From Burkholderia ambifaria AMMD (lineage in GTDB: Bacteria > Pseudomonadota > Gammaproteobacteria > Burkholderiales > Burkholderiaceae), in NCBI RefSeq assembly GCF_000203915.1, contig NC_008392.1, forward strand, positions 1,178,001 through 1,242,000: a stretch of 64,000 nt of DNA, in the 5' to 3' direction. The position numbers and the translations under genes are program-made. The notes beneath the pieces were generated by a model that was not told the origin of the DNA, searched no databases, and worked only from the letters and a program-made list of their open reading frames with translations. This document shows positions 45,747-54,823 of the stretch, piece after piece; position 1 is the first letter of the stretch, and each line of letters opens with the position of its first letter.

Positions 45747-47975
45747 ATGACACCTGACTCTCCCCTGCTGGAATCGGCCCTGATGCGGGCCGATCATTTC
45801 GTGCAGTTCTACGAATCCGACGAGCAGCTCGTGTCGGAGGTCGCGTCGTTCGCGGCCGATGCGTTGCGCGACGGCGGCAGCGCGATCGTGATCGCCCGGG
45901 CCGACCGGCTCGCGGCGGTGCACGAACGCCTGGATGCGCTCGGCGCGGCAATCGGCCCGGGAGCCCGCGACCGGATCTTCATGTCAAGCGCGCAGGCGCT
46001 GCTCGACAGCTTCATGGACGGCGACCTGCCCGATCCGGCGCGCTTTCGCCGCTCGATCGGCCCGATCGTCGAAGCCGCGATCCGCGCGGGCCGCCCCGTG
46101 CATGCGTTCGGAGAAATGGTCTCGCTGCTGTGCGCGCAGGACCGGTACGCCGGGGCCCTGCGACTGGAAGCGTTATGGGACGAACTGATCGCGCGGTACC
46201 GCTTCTCGCTCTACTGCGGCTATTCGCATGACGCGTTTCCGAGCGCCGAGCAGTCGGAGATGTTCCGCCACGTGTGCTCGCTGCACCGCCGCATCCTGCC
46301 TGCCGCGTCGCTGCGCAACGACGAGAACGAGCTGCACCTGACACTGGCGCTGTCCCAGCAACGCTCGCGCGCGCTGAGCGACGAGATCCGCCGCCGCGAG
46401 GACGCCGAACAGCAACGCAACGGCGTCCTGATGCATGCGCCGTTGCCGATCGCGCTGCTGTCGGGCCCGGAGCACCGGATCGTGCTCGCGAATCACCGTT
46501 TTTCCGCGCTGTGCGGCCGGACCGACATCGTCGACCAGCCGCTGACGTCGGTGCTGCCCGGCGGCGATACGCCCGCGATCGTGCAGGCGCTTGAAACCGC
46601 CCGCGAGCAAGGCTGCTCGACGACGATCGGCGAGCACCACGACCGGCCCGAACCGGACGGCGCCGCCCGCGTGTACCGGCTGCATTTCAATCCGCAGCCG
46701 CTCGCCGAGGGGCTCGGCGTGATCGTCAGCGCGGTCGAGGTGACCGAGCACGTCGCCGCGCGCGAGAAGCTCGTCGCCGCGAACGCCGAGCGCGACCGGC
46801 TGCTGGGCGAATTGCGCGACGCGAACCAGGCGAAGGACCAGTTTCTCGCGGTGCTCGGCCACGAGCTGCGCAATCCGCTGACGCCGATCTCGCTCGCGCT
46901 CGAGCTGATCCGCAACCGCGACGGCCAGGCGACGCCGAACGAGATCGCGATCATCCAGCGGCAGCTCGATCACATGGTCCGGCTGATCGACGACCTGCTC
47001 GACGTGTCGCGCATCACGCGCGGCAAGATCACGCTGAAGAAAGAATCCTTGCGGCTCGCGGACATCGTCGATCGCGCGGTCGAGGTCGCCAGCCCGCTGC
47101 TCGAGCAGCGCCGCCACCGCCTCCATGTCGACGCCGATCCCGACGCGCGTTGCCACGGCGACCCGGTGCGGCTGTCGCAGGTCGTCGCGAACCTGCTGAC
47201 CAATGCGGCGAAATACACGATGCCGGGCGGCGACATCACCGTGCGCGCGACGCACGGCGTGGACGGCGCCGCGATCATCGAGGTCTGCGACAACGGCGCC
47301 GGCATTCCGCCCGACCGCCTCGACAGCATCTTCGAGCCGTTCTACCGGCTCGACGGCGAAACGAAGCAGGCGCACGGCGGCCTCGGCATCGGCCTCGCGC
47401 TCGTGCGCAGCCTCGTGAACCTGCATGGCGGCACCGTGCGCGCGGACAGCGCCGGCCCCGGCTGCGGCAGCACATTTACGATCGCGCTGCCCGAATACCG
47501 GCCGAAAGCCGTGGCGGTGGTCGCACCGCAGCCGCCGCCGGGCATCCGCGAGTTGGCGCCGGGCAGCACGGGCCGGCGCGTGATGCTGGTCGACGACAAC
47601 GAGGATGCCGCGTCGACGCTCGCGCAATGGCTGCGCGACGCCGGCCACGAAGTCGCCGTCGTGCACGACCCGGTGACCGCGCTGGCCGCCTACCGCGCGT
47701 ACCGCCCCGACGTCGCGATCCTCGATATCGGGCTGCCGGTGATGGACGGCTACGAGCTGCTGCGGCGGCTGAAGGCGATCAACGAAGTGACGACGTGCAT
47801 GTTCCTCGCGCTGACCGGTTATGGCCGCAGCGCGGATCGCGAGCGCTGCCTCGCGACCGGGTTCCTGCAGCATTTCGTGAAGCCGGTCGATCCGGCCGCG
47901 CTGCATCTCGCGATGACGCTGCCCCGGCCGGGCGGCGATGCGCACGACGGCACGGGCGCGGAAGCCGGACGCTGA
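45747..47975 (+). CDS. Hybrid sensor histidine kinase with MEDS, PAS-like and receiver domains
   Basis: A 742-residue soluble kinase without membrane helices. Residues 15-190 form a MEDS (DcmR-type sensory) domain (HFVQFYESDEQLVSEVASF), residues about 225-345 a PAS domain, and 350-590 a kinase core. His372 is the phospho-acceptor (GHELRNPLTP); the N box is QVVANLLTNAAKY and the G boxes are DNGAGIPPDR and GGLGIGLAL. Residues about 610-725 are a receiver with phospho-Asp660 (ILDIGLP) and Lys in VKPVDP. The receiver may transfer phosphate to a separate response regulator encoded elsewhere. Confidence 0.92.
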   Translation: MTPDSPLLESALMRADHFVQFYESDEQLVSEVASFAADALRDGGSAIVIARADRLAAVHERLDALGAAIGPGARDRIFMSSAQALLDSFMDGDLPDPARFRRSIGPIVEAAIRAGRPVHAFGEMVSLLCAQDRYAGALRLEALWDELIARYRFSLYCGYSHDAFPSAEQSEMFRHVCSLHRRILPAASLRNDENELHLTLALSQQRSRALSDEIRRREDAEQQRNGVLMHAPLPIALLSGPEHRIVLANHRFSALCGRTDIVDQPLTSVLPGGDTPAIVQALETAREQGCSTTIGEHHDRPEPDGAARVYRLHFNPQPLAEGLGVIVSAVEVTEHVAAREKLVAANAERDRLLGELRDANQAKDQFLAVLGHELRNPLTPISLALELIRNRDGQATPNEIAIIQRQLDHMVRLIDDLLDVSRITRGKITLKKESLRLADIVDRAVEVASPLLEQRRHRLHVDADPDARCHGDPVRLSQVVANLLTNAAKYTMPGGDITVRATHGVDGAAIIEVCDNGAGIPPDRLDSIFEPFYRLDGETKQAHGGLGIGLALVRSLVNLHGGTVRADSAGPGCGSTFTIALPEYRPKAVAVVAPQPPPGIRELAPGSTGRRVMLVDDNEDAASTLAQWLRDAGHEVAVVHDPVTALAAYRAYRPDVAILDIGLPVMDGYELLRRLKAINEVTTCMFLALTGYGRSADRERCLATGFLQHFVKPVDPAALHLAMTLPRPGGDAHDGTGAEAGR

Positions 47976-48031
47976 ACGCGGCCCGGTACATGCGCGCCGT
48001 AGACGGCGGGCGGCGGACGGCGGCGCGCGGC

Positions 48032-48742
48032 TCAGTTCTCCGATGAACAACGGACCGACGTCAGCCCGGCCGACTCGAGAGTCCGGATCAGTTGCGGCAG
48101 CATCACGTCGGTGTTGGCCTGCTCGCGCCACTGCACGAGCAGTTCCTCCTCGCGCAGCGCACGCGCGACCGATTCGTGAAAGCCGCGCGTGCGGCACGTG
48201 AATCCCGCGGCGTGCAGCCGGGTCGTCAGCCGCTCGCGCGCCGTCGAGCCGAGTTCGTATTCGACCGTGACCCGCGCCGTCCTGACGCCGCGCAGCCTTT
48301 CCTCGACCAACCGCAGCGGCCACACGACGAGCAATGCGAGCACGAGCCCGAGCGCGCCGAGCGACAACTGGCCGCCGCCGATGCACAGTCCGATCACCGT
48401 GACGAACCACAGCGTCGCTGCCGTGGTCACGCCGGAGACGAGGCCGTCGCGATGCAGAATTGCACCCCCGCCGATGAAGCCCATCCCGGTCAGGATGCCG
48501 AGCGGCAGCCGCATCGGGTCGATCACCGCAAACGCGCCCTCCGGCTTGCCGGCCTGCATCAGCAGCGCATTCACCTGCAGCATCGCCAGGCACGCGGCGA
48601 GGCAGACAAGGATCGTCGTGCGCAGCCCGGCCGTCTTGCCGGCTTCACTGCGATCGAGGCCGACCAGCCCGCCCGCCACGAGCGCCAGCGCGATCCTGAA
48701 GAGGGCATCGGTCCAGTGAAGTACGACCGGCATCGGCTCCAT
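48032..48742 (-). CDS. MgtC/SapB-family membrane protein
   Basis: A 236-residue protein. The N-terminal MgtC domain has about five helices (FRIALALVAGGLVGLDRSEA, GLRTTILVCLAACLAM, GILTGMGFIGGGAILH) and a cytoplasmic ACT-like C-terminal domain (ARVTVEYELGSTARERLTTR). The G-L-R-T and GxGFIGGG motifs are conserved in the family. MgtC proteins help with magnesium limitation and modulate F1Fo-ATPase in several pathogens. The start at 48742 follows GGAGG at five bases. It is divergent from hipB. Confidence 0.88.
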   Translation of the reverse strand: MEPMPVVLHWTDALFRIALALVAGGLVGLDRSEAGKTAGLRTTILVCLAACLAMLQVNALLMQAGKPEGAFAVIDPMRLPLGILTGMGFIGGGAILHRDGLVSGVTTAATLWFVTVIGLCIGGGQLSLGALGLVLALLVVWPLRLVEERLRGVRTARVTVEYELGSTARERLTTRLHAAGFTCRTRGFHESVARALREEELLVQWREQANTDVMLPQLIRTLESAGLTSVRCSSEN

Positions 48743-48865
48743 GCGCGCCTCCATGCAAATCGTCATGCGAGATGCGTCGCGGTACGACCGCGAACGACAC
48801 TCCTGGGACGCAAGGTTCGAGCCCGGCCGCGCGTGCAATGCGCGACGCCACATCACGCCCTCGGC

Positions 48866-49034
48866 GTATCCGATCGGATACGGACATAGCCGCACGTGAG
48901 GATTGAACGCCCCGCCGTTTCCGATCGGGTACGAAAGGACGCGCCGGCTTGCCGTGAACGCATATTCGTTCCCGAACGGATACGAACTGATGCCCGGGCC
49001 GGCGCGTTGTGCCATACTGTTCCCGATCAGATAC
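48866..49034 (+). promoter_or_regulatory. Four hip-type operators at 51-bp spacing
   Basis: Four 16-bp sites lie at 48866-48881 (GTATCCGATCGGATAC, a perfect palindrome), 48917-48932 (GTTTCCGATCGGGTAC), 48968-48983 (GTTCCCGAACGGATAC) and 49019-49034 (GTTCCCGATCAGATAC). Each starts exactly 51 bases after the previous one, about five helical turns. They resemble the E. coli HipB operators (TATCC-N8-GGATA, spaced half-sites). The last ends 17 bp before the hipB ATG, so autorepression by the HipAB complex is expected. Confidence 0.8.
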
Positions 49035-49051
49035 GAAGCACGGAGAACGTC

Positions 49052-49336
49052 ATGTCGGAGCCCCAGTCCGTCGACACGATCGGCGCGCTCGCCCACCTCA
49101 TTCGCGCGACGCGGCTCCAGCAGGGGTTCACGCGCGACGAACTCGCGAACGCGACCGGGCTGTCGCCGAAATTCATCAGCCAGGTGGAAGCCGGCAAGCC
49201 GACCGCGCAAATCGGCAAGGTCATGCTGCTGCTCGGCGAACTCGGCGTGCGCCTGTACGCGGAATCGTCGGTCGAGATTTCGGAAGCCACCGCGCTGAAG
49301 GCCGCGCAACGCCGCAGGAGCGGCCATGGCGGCTAG
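49052..49336 (+). CDS. hipB: HipB-like antitoxin (HTH-XRE)
   Basis: A 94-residue XRE-family DNA-binding protein. The helix-turn-helix is LIRATRLQQGFTRDELAN, ATGLSPKFISQVEAGKPTAQ, and the strand VRLYAESSVEI may form the dimer contact. It should bind the four upstream operators and hold HipA inactive. The ATG at 49052 follows GGAG at seven bases. The stop lies 11 bp inside hipA. Confidence 0.92.
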   Translation: MSEPQSVDTIGALAHLIRATRLQQGFTRDELANATGLSPKFISQVEAGKPTAQIGKVMLLLGELGVRLYAESSVEISEATALKAAQRRRSGHGG

Positions 49337-50630
49337 AACGCTGATCGCGTCCGCCAACGGCGTGCGCATGGGCACGCTGACCGACGACAAAGGTATCTGG
49401 TCGTTCGCGTACGATCCGCAGTGGCTCGCGTCCGCGGCCGCGTACCCGCTGTCGCCGGCGTTCGCGCTGCGCGCGGACACCTTCACCGACACGTCGACCG
49501 ATCGCCCTGTGCAGTGGTTCTTCGACAACCTGCTGCCCGAGGAAGGCATGCGCATGTCGCTCGCCCGCGAGGCGAAGGTCGATGCCGCCGACGCATGGGG
49601 CCTGCTCGCATACTTCGGGCGCGAATCGGCCGGCGCGCTGACGCTGCTCGCCGACGGCGAGCGGGAAGCGCCCGGCAGCCTGCAGCCGCTGTCGCTCGAC
49701 GAACTCGAGCGCCGGATCCAGGCGATGCCCGAGCGCGCGCTGACGGCCACCGCGCCCAAGCGCATGTCGGCGGCCGGCGCGCAGCAGAAGCTGCTGCTGG
49801 TGCTGCGCGGCGACGCGCCCGACTACACGCTGTACGAGCCGGTCGGCAGCGAGCCGTCGATGCATCTGCTCAAGCCGGACATGCGCGCGGCCGGCTACCC
49901 GCACTCGGCGATCAACGAATTCTTCTGCATGAAGCTCGCGAGGAAGATGGGGCTCGACGTGCCCGACGTGCACTTCCTGCGCGCGCCGTCCGCGTGCTAC
50001 GTGATCGACCGGTTCGACCGCGACGTCGCGTCGGCGCCGGCCGGGCGCGTGCATACGATCGACGCGATGCAGTTGCTCAACTACGACCGCGGCTTCAAGT
50101 ACCAGCGGGCGAATGCGCAGGAACTTGCCCGCGCGATCGACCGCACCAGCACGCGCGCGCTGGCGCGCCTGTCGGTGTTCCGCTGGACCGTGTTCAACGT
50201 GGTGGTCGGCAATGCCGACGCGCATCTGAAGAACCTGTCGTTCTTCGTCGACGCGCGCGGCTACCGGCTCGCGCCGTTCTACGACATCGTCAGCACGGTC
50301 GTGTATCACACGCCGACGCACCGGCCCGACCATCGCGGCGATCATTGGCCGCACTGCGAACTGACGATGCCGCTCGGCAACGCGACGCGGTTTGCCGATA
50401 TCGATGTGGATGCGTTGATCGCATTCGGCGAGGCGCTCGGGCTCAGAGGCAAGGCGGCGGCCAGCGAACTGCGGCGCTTTCTCGAGCCGCTCGATCGCCA
50501 CGTCGTGCTGACGCTCGACGAAGTGCGGGAGATCGCGCGGCCGGACGCGGGGGAGATGCGGTTGCTGAATTCGATCGTCGCGATGCCGATCGCGGAGATG
50601 GGGCGGGCGCTTCGGTCGATGCGGGAGTGA
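49326..50630 (+). CDS. hipA: HipA-family serine/threonine kinase toxin
   Basis: A 434-residue HipA kinase. The N-lobe (couple_hipA) includes DRPVQWFFDNLLPEEGMR, and the autophosphorylation/P-loop region reads APKRMSAAGAQQKLLLVL. LLKPDMRAAGYPHSAINEFF, SACYVIDRFDR, NVVVGNADAHLKNLSFF (catalytic Asp and metal Asn) and APFYDIVSTVV (DFG-like Asp) complete the kinase fold. E. coli HipA phosphorylates glutamyl-tRNA synthetase and induces persistence. The reading frame overlaps hipB, as usual. All key residues are intact, so it is probably functional. Confidence 0.93.
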   Translation: MAARTLIASANGVRMGTLTDDKGIWSFAYDPQWLASAAAYPLSPAFALRADTFTDTSTDRPVQWFFDNLLPEEGMRMSLAREAKVDAADAWGLLAYFGRESAGALTLLADGEREAPGSLQPLSLDELERRIQAMPERALTATAPKRMSAAGAQQKLLLVLRGDAPDYTLYEPVGSEPSMHLLKPDMRAAGYPHSAINEFFCMKLARKMGLDVPDVHFLRAPSACYVIDRFDRDVASAPAGRVHTIDAMQLLNYDRGFKYQRANAQELARAIDRTSTRALARLSVFRWTVFNVVVGNADAHLKNLSFFVDARGYRLAPFYDIVSTVVYHTPTHRPDHRGDHWPHCELTMPLGNATRFADIDVDALIAFGEALGLRGKAAASELRRFLEPLDRHVVLTLDEVREIARPDAGEMRLLNSIVAMPIAEMGRALRSMRE

Positions 50631-50702
50631 GCCGGGTTGGGTGGAAAACCGCGCCGGCGGGCACTGCGCTTCGCTGCGGGCCTCCCCTGCCGGGACACCC
50701 GC

Positions 50703-50840
50703 TCAGCGGCGCACCGCGAACGCGTCGACTCCCGTCAGCGCAGCGGAGTGCGCCCATAGACGCTCGGCCGCCTCGGGATCGATCGCGTGCGGCCGCACGC
50801 CGGCCTCCTCGTCGCCGCGCGTGACGACCGCGACATCGCA
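50703..50840 (-). pseudogene. Possible C-terminal remnant of a short-chain dehydrogenase
   Basis: On the minus strand about 45 codons read CDVAVVTRGDEEAGVRPHAI, then DPEAAERLWAHSAALTGVDA before a TGA. The VxPxAxDPxxAxRLWxxSxxLTG pattern is common at the C-terminus of SDR oxidoreductases. No upstream domain is present. It lies in the 241-bp gap between hipA and the nitrile-hydratase activator gene and is probably debris. Confidence 0.35.
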
Positions 50841-50871
50841 AATTCATCGCTGACCGGTGGGCCAGGAAGCG

Positions 50872-52116
50872 TCACGGATGTTCGATGGCCACGAGCGCAT
50901 CGAACGCGTCTCCTTGCGGAAACGCCGCCCACGATTCCGGTCCCGCCTCGATTTCTTCCACCGTCAACAGGCACGCATCGAGTTCGCGGCGCAACCGTTC
51001 GTGATCGATCGACTGCCCGATGAACACGATTTCCTGCCGGCAATCGCCGACCGGCTCCGCCCATTTTTCCAGCACGCCGGCGCGGCGATAGTCGTCGCGC
51101 GGCCAGTCCGACTGCGGCACGAATCGCCACCAGCGGCCGACATAGCCCCACTGGAACCGGCCCCCCGTCTGCACGAGCATGCCGATCTCCTCATGGCGGT
51201 GCGCAGCCCATGCATAGCCCTTGCAGCGAAGTAGCCGGCCATTGGTCCACGGCCGCCTCAGCCAGGCGAGCAGGCGCGCCGGATGAAACGGCGCACGTTC
51301 GCGATAGACCCACGATCCGATTCCGTACGTGTCGGATTCCGACGCTCGTTCGTCGACCTGCATGTGGCGCATCCATCCCGGCGATTCGACGAGCGCCGGC
51401 AGGTCAAAGCGCCGGGTTTCGAGCACGTCCGACGGATCGACTTCACCGTCCTGCATCGGCAGAATCCGCGCGGATGGATTCAACGACGCGAGCACCGCGC
51501 GCAGCCTGTCGAAACCCGCATCGCCGATCCGATCGAATCGGCTGACGAGGACGACGTTCGCATACTCGACCTGTTCGATCAGCAGGTCCGACAGCTTGCG
51601 TGGCTGCCCGGTTTCACTTCCGTTCGAGGCCGGTTCGTCCGACGTGATCATGTCCTCGAACGTCTCGCCGTTGACTACCGTGACGAGCGTATCGAGCCGC
51701 GCGAGTTCGCTGAGGCTGAAGCCGTCGCGATCGAGGAACGCGAACGTCTCCGCGACCGGCATGGGCTCCGAGATTCCAGTCGACTCGATCAGCAGGTAAT
51801 CGAAGCGCTGCTGTCGCGCGAGCGTGCTGACCTGATCGAGCAGATCGGCCCGCAGCGTGCAACAGATGCAGCCGTTGCTCATCTCGACCAGCTCGTCCAC
51901 GCCGCGATGCAGCTCCACGTTGCGTCGCACCTCGTCGGCGTCGACGTTCACTTCGCTCATGTCGTTGACGATCACGGCCACCTTCAGGCCGGCGCGATTG
52001 CGCAGGATGTAATTCAGCAGCGTCGTCTTCCCGGCGCCGAGGAATCCGGACAGTACCGTCACCGGAATCCGCGCCGGCGGGCCGGCCGGCACGGGTTGAT
52101 TCGCCAGCGCATTCAT
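50872..52116 (-). CDS. CobW/P47K-family GTPase, nitrile hydratase activator
   Basis: A 414-residue G3E GTPase. The Walker A motif is SGFLGAGKTTLLNYIL, the metal site is NGCICCTLRADL (CxCC), the ESTGISEP and VSRFDRIGD (NKxD-like) motifs follow and a CobW C-terminal domain occupies residues about 250-400. Such proteins insert iron into Fe-type nitrile hydratases. The ATG overlaps the beta-subunit stop by ATGA, so activator and enzyme are co-translated. It also explains why no small Co-type activator is present. Confidence 0.92.
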   Translation of the reverse strand: MNALANQPVPAGPPARIPVTVLSGFLGAGKTTLLNYILRNRAGLKVAVIVNDMSEVNVDADEVRRNVELHRGVDELVEMSNGCICCTLRADLLDQVSTLARQQRFDYLLIESTGISEPMPVAETFAFLDRDGFSLSELARLDTLVTVVNGETFEDMITSDEPASNGSETGQPRKLSDLLIEQVEYANVVLVSRFDRIGDAGFDRLRAVLASLNPSARILPMQDGEVDPSDVLETRRFDLPALVESPGWMRHMQVDERASESDTYGIGSWVYRERAPFHPARLLAWLRRPWTNGRLLRCKGYAWAAHRHEEIGMLVQTGGRFQWGYVGRWWRFVPQSDWPRDDYRRAGVLEKWAEPVGDCRQEIVFIGQSIDHERLRRELDACLLTVEEIEAGPESWAAFPQGDAFDALVAIEHP

Positions 52117-52766
52117 GCGCGCGTCTCCGGCGCGCGATCCAGGTAGCCTTCGAACAAATCGGCCACGACATAACCGTCGTCGGCGGCGTCGCCCCACAGA
52201 TCCCTCACGCGGAATTCGACGTGATAGGTCGGCTGATGCGCGGCGCCGGTGTCGCCGTGGCCGATCGCGTCCGGGAACGGCCACGATTCGGTCGTCCGGT
52301 GCAGCACGACGCCTGTCTTTCCCCGCACGTAGCCCGGTGCCCGGATGTGTCCGCTCACGTATTCGTCGCGCACGACGACGCGATCGCCGACCTCGAACCG
52401 CGTCGCGCCCGCGGGCGCCGCCCGGCCGACGGAATGCGACGGGTTCGCGAGCCGGAAGTGCGAACCGAGCGCGCGGTCGAGCTCGTCCTGCGTCAGCACG
52501 CCGGTTTCGACGAGCAGCGTCGCGGTCGCGATCACGTAGCGCTCGTAGTAGCGCGTGCCGACATGCTGGCGCACGTCGATCCGTTCGACCGCGTGACGCA
52601 CTTCGTCGACGCTGAACTTTTTCAATTGATCGACACCGACGAACATCAAGCTGTATGCGAGATGTTCCCAGTCTTCCTTGAAGACCGGCTTGTAGCCGAG
52701 GCTGTTGATCGTGTGCGGCACCCGGCCGAAGCCCTGGAATCCGCCGAGGTCGTGAAAGCCGTCCAT
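52113..52766 (-). CDS. nthB: Nitrile hydratase beta subunit
   Basis: A 217-residue beta subunit. The N-terminus MDGFHDLGGFQGFGRV is diagnostic, and the SH3-like C-terminal domain holds FEVGDRVVVRDEYVSGH, then RAPGYVRGKTGVV and YHVEFRVRDLWGD. It lacks catalytic metal but contributes the Arg residues that stabilise the modified cysteines of the alpha subunit. It lies 44 bp after the alpha gene. The start at 52766 is set by the MDGFHD sequence. Confidence 0.96.
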   Translation of the reverse strand: MDGFHDLGGFQGFGRVPHTINSLGYKPVFKEDWEHLAYSLMFVGVDQLKKFSVDEVRHAVERIDVRQHVGTRYYERYVIATATLLVETGVLTQDELDRALGSHFRLANPSHSVGRAAPAGATRFEVGDRVVVRDEYVSGHIRAPGYVRGKTGVVLHRTTESWPFPDAIGHGDTGAAHQPTYHVEFRVRDLWGDAADDGYVVADLFEGYLDRAPETRA

Positions 52767-52810
52767 CTGTGATCTCCGAAATGAAGGTCGATAAGGGAAT
52801 GCGGCGCGGA

Positions 52811-53410
52811 TCAGCTCGCGCGCGGTAGCGCGACGCCGATCAGCACGTCCTTCGTGACAAGCGTTCGCAGTTGTTCCTCGGTCATGTGCCCGGTGCCGGC
52901 GGGACGCACGGGCAGCACCAGGTAGCGGCTTTCGGCCGTCGTGTCCCACACCTTCACGACGACGTCGTCGGGCAAGTCGGTACCGAGTTCGCGCAGCACC
53001 GTGCGCCCCTCGCGGACGAGCCGCGCGCGGTATTCGAACCCCTTGTACCACTCGGGCGGCAGCCCAAGCACCGGCCAGTTCGTGCACGAGCACAGGCTGC
53101 AGACGATCACGTTCTTCAGCGTCGGCGTATCTTCGAGCGCGACGATGTATTCACCCTGCGGGCCGGTGTAGCCGAACTGCGCGCACGCGGCGGTACCGTC
53201 CTTCAATAGCAGCTCGCGAAACCCCGGATCGACCCACGCACGCGCGACGATCCGCGCGCCGTTGGCCGGGTCCCAGGTCGTCGACATCAGTTCCGTCAGG
53301 CCTTCTATATAGCCGTCCGGGATCAGGTTTTTCTCTTTCATCACGCGAAACAGCGCCCAGGCGCGTTCGCCGGGTGTCGATGCTGTTTCTGCAGAGTGGT
53401 TCGCGCTCAT
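52811..53410 (-). CDS. nthA: Nitrile hydratase alpha subunit, iron type
   Basis: A 199-residue alpha subunit that binds the metal and hydrates nitriles to amides. The metal claw is VCSLCSC with Cys104, Cys107, Ser108 and Cys109; the Ser after the first Cys marks the Fe-type (Co-type has Thr). The downstream region CTNWPVLGLPPEWYKGFEYR closely follows well-known Pseudomonas Fe-type enzymes. The start (MSANHSAET) is set by the ATG at 53410 with GAGGAG-like sequence upstream. It is divergent from the channel and aldoxime dehydratase genes. Confidence 0.96.
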   Translation of the reverse strand: MSANHSAETASTPGERAWALFRVMKEKNLIPDGYIEGLTELMSTTWDPANGARIVARAWVDPGFRELLLKDGTAACAQFGYTGPQGEYIVALEDTPTLKNVIVCSLCSCTNWPVLGLPPEWYKGFEYRARLVREGRTVLRELGTDLPDDVVVKVWDTTAESRYLVLPVRPAGTGHMTEEQLRTLVTKDVLIGVALPRAS

Positions 53411-53831
53411 CGTGGGGCTCCTCGTGGGGGTTCGGGTCGACCGCCGCCACGCCGCTGCTTCCCTGGCGGGGCGGGACACGTCGTATCGGTCACGCTCGAC
53501 GAGTAGGTTAAGAAGAGAAAAAGCGCGGTTCTTTGCCGGCACGGATCGGAAACTGTGCTGAGACGGATCCGACACCTGCCTTTATTGCGACTGCATGGCA
53601 TCGACGGCAGAGGCCCGCCACAGCCAATTTCTTGTTCCGCCGGAAAACAGAATCGCGGATTTTGCCTCCCTATTCTCATCCTCAAGCGACGGCCGTTCGG
53701 TGTCGCGAATCGTCGGCGCACCCGATGCGCCGATGGATAACAGCGTGCAGCACACCACGACTCCGGCGTCCGGGCGCGCGTGCGTCGCACATCGGACGCG
53801 ATGGTTTCTGCGCATCCAGGCAAGGGGCATG
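53411..53831. promoter_or_regulatory. Divergent promoter region of the aldoxime-nitrile cluster
   Basis: 421 bp separate nthA from the channel gene. AT-richer parts near 53500-53530 (GTTAAGAAGAGAAAAAGC) and 53640-53690 may carry the two promoters and the site for the AraC regulator encoded at 57592. No coding region is supported here. Confidence 0.4.
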
Positions 53832-54725
53832 ATGGACAACGTCAACAGAATGAAACTGAAGCGAATCGCGCACTGGATCGGCGCATCGCTGCTAGTCGTC
53901 GCGTCGCATTACGCGGGCGCGGTCGAGGTCGATCCCGGCGACTACGAGCAGTACCCGGTCGGCGCGACGATCGGCGTGCTGTATTACAACTATTCGGCGA
54001 CGAACGCGTACTACGCGAACGGCAGCAAGACATCGAATTTCGACCTGCAGTCGAACATCGGCATCGCGCGGCTGCTGCACGTATTCCAGCTGACCGACCG
54101 GCTGACGATCGATCCGCAGGTGCTGCTGCCGTTCGGCCACGTGAGCGGCTTCGGCAATGCGAGCGCGCTCGGCAGCACGACCGGCGTCGGCGACGTGATT
54201 CTGACCGCGCCGCTGAAATTCCGCCTGAACGAAGCGAAGGACGTGATCGCCGCAACCGTCTACCTGTATGCGCCGACCGGAAGCTACGACCAGAACCGCG
54301 GCCTGAATCTCGGCGCGAACCGCTGGTCGCTCGACTTCCAGGCCGCGTACGTGAAGCATTTCTCGGCGAAGTGGGCGCTCGACCTCGTCGGCGACGCGAT
54401 CTGGTACGGCAACAACACGTCGTACGGCGCAAGCGGTGCGACGCTGCATCAGCGGATGAGCTACAGCGCGCAGGCGATGGTTCGCTACATGCCTGATCCA
54501 GGCACATCGCTCGGCTTAGGGATCACGCAATTCTGGGGCGGCGAAACGCGCGTCGACGGTGTCGACGGCCATGACGCGCTGCGCACGACGCGGATGCGGC
54601 TGACCGCGTCGAAGTTCGTGACGAAGGCCGACCAGGTACAGGTCCAGCTCGGCACCGACCTGAGCGTGCGCAACGGGCCGAAGAACAGCCTGCTCGTCGG
54701 CCTGCGTTACGCGCACATCTTCTGA
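53832..54725 (+). CDS. Outer-membrane channel-like protein (phenol MetA-pathway/transporter family)
   Basis: A 297-residue protein with a signal peptide (MKLKRIAHWIGASLLVVASH ... YAGA, cleaved before VEVDPGDY) and alternating amphipathic strands that end in YAHIF. The EVDPGDY, LTDRLTIDPQVLLPFGHVSG, TGVGDVILTAPLKF segments are typical of the Phenol_MetA_deg outer-membrane family linked to aromatic uptake. It probably admits the aldoxime or nitrile. The start is uncertain between 53829, 53832 and 53850; AAGGGG lies just upstream. The aldoxime dehydratase gene follows 98 bp downstream. Confidence 0.87.
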   Translation: MDNVNRMKLKRIAHWIGASLLVVASHYAGAVEVDPGDYEQYPVGATIGVLYYNYSATNAYYANGSKTSNFDLQSNIGIARLLHVFQLTDRLTIDPQVLLPFGHVSGFGNASALGSTTGVGDVILTAPLKFRLNEAKDVIAATVYLYAPTGSYDQNRGLNLGANRWSLDFQAAYVKHFSAKWALDLVGDAIWYGNNTSYGASGATLHQRMSYSAQAMVRYMPDPGTSLGLGITQFWGGETRVDGVDGHDALRTTRMRLTASKFVTKADQVQVQLGTDLSVRNGPKNSLLVGLRYAHIF

Positions 54726-54823
54726 CGATGAGCCGGCGCCGGGTTCTGCTTCCGGCGCATATCGATTCGTTTTACCGACAGTTGATTCGTCGACACCCGA
54801 CTCCCTTTCCAATGAGGCCATGC

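Noticed and set aside
46173..48593. An 806-codon open frame antisense to the hybrid kinase
   Set aside because: It is the high-GC antisense shadow of the kinase gene, is Arg/Ala-rich and has no domain pattern except where it merges with the real MgtC frame region.
48866..49034. CRISPR array
   Set aside because: The four 16-bp units are regularly spaced, but they are palindromic operators of varying sequence upstream of hipB, too short for CRISPR repeats, and no cas gene is near.
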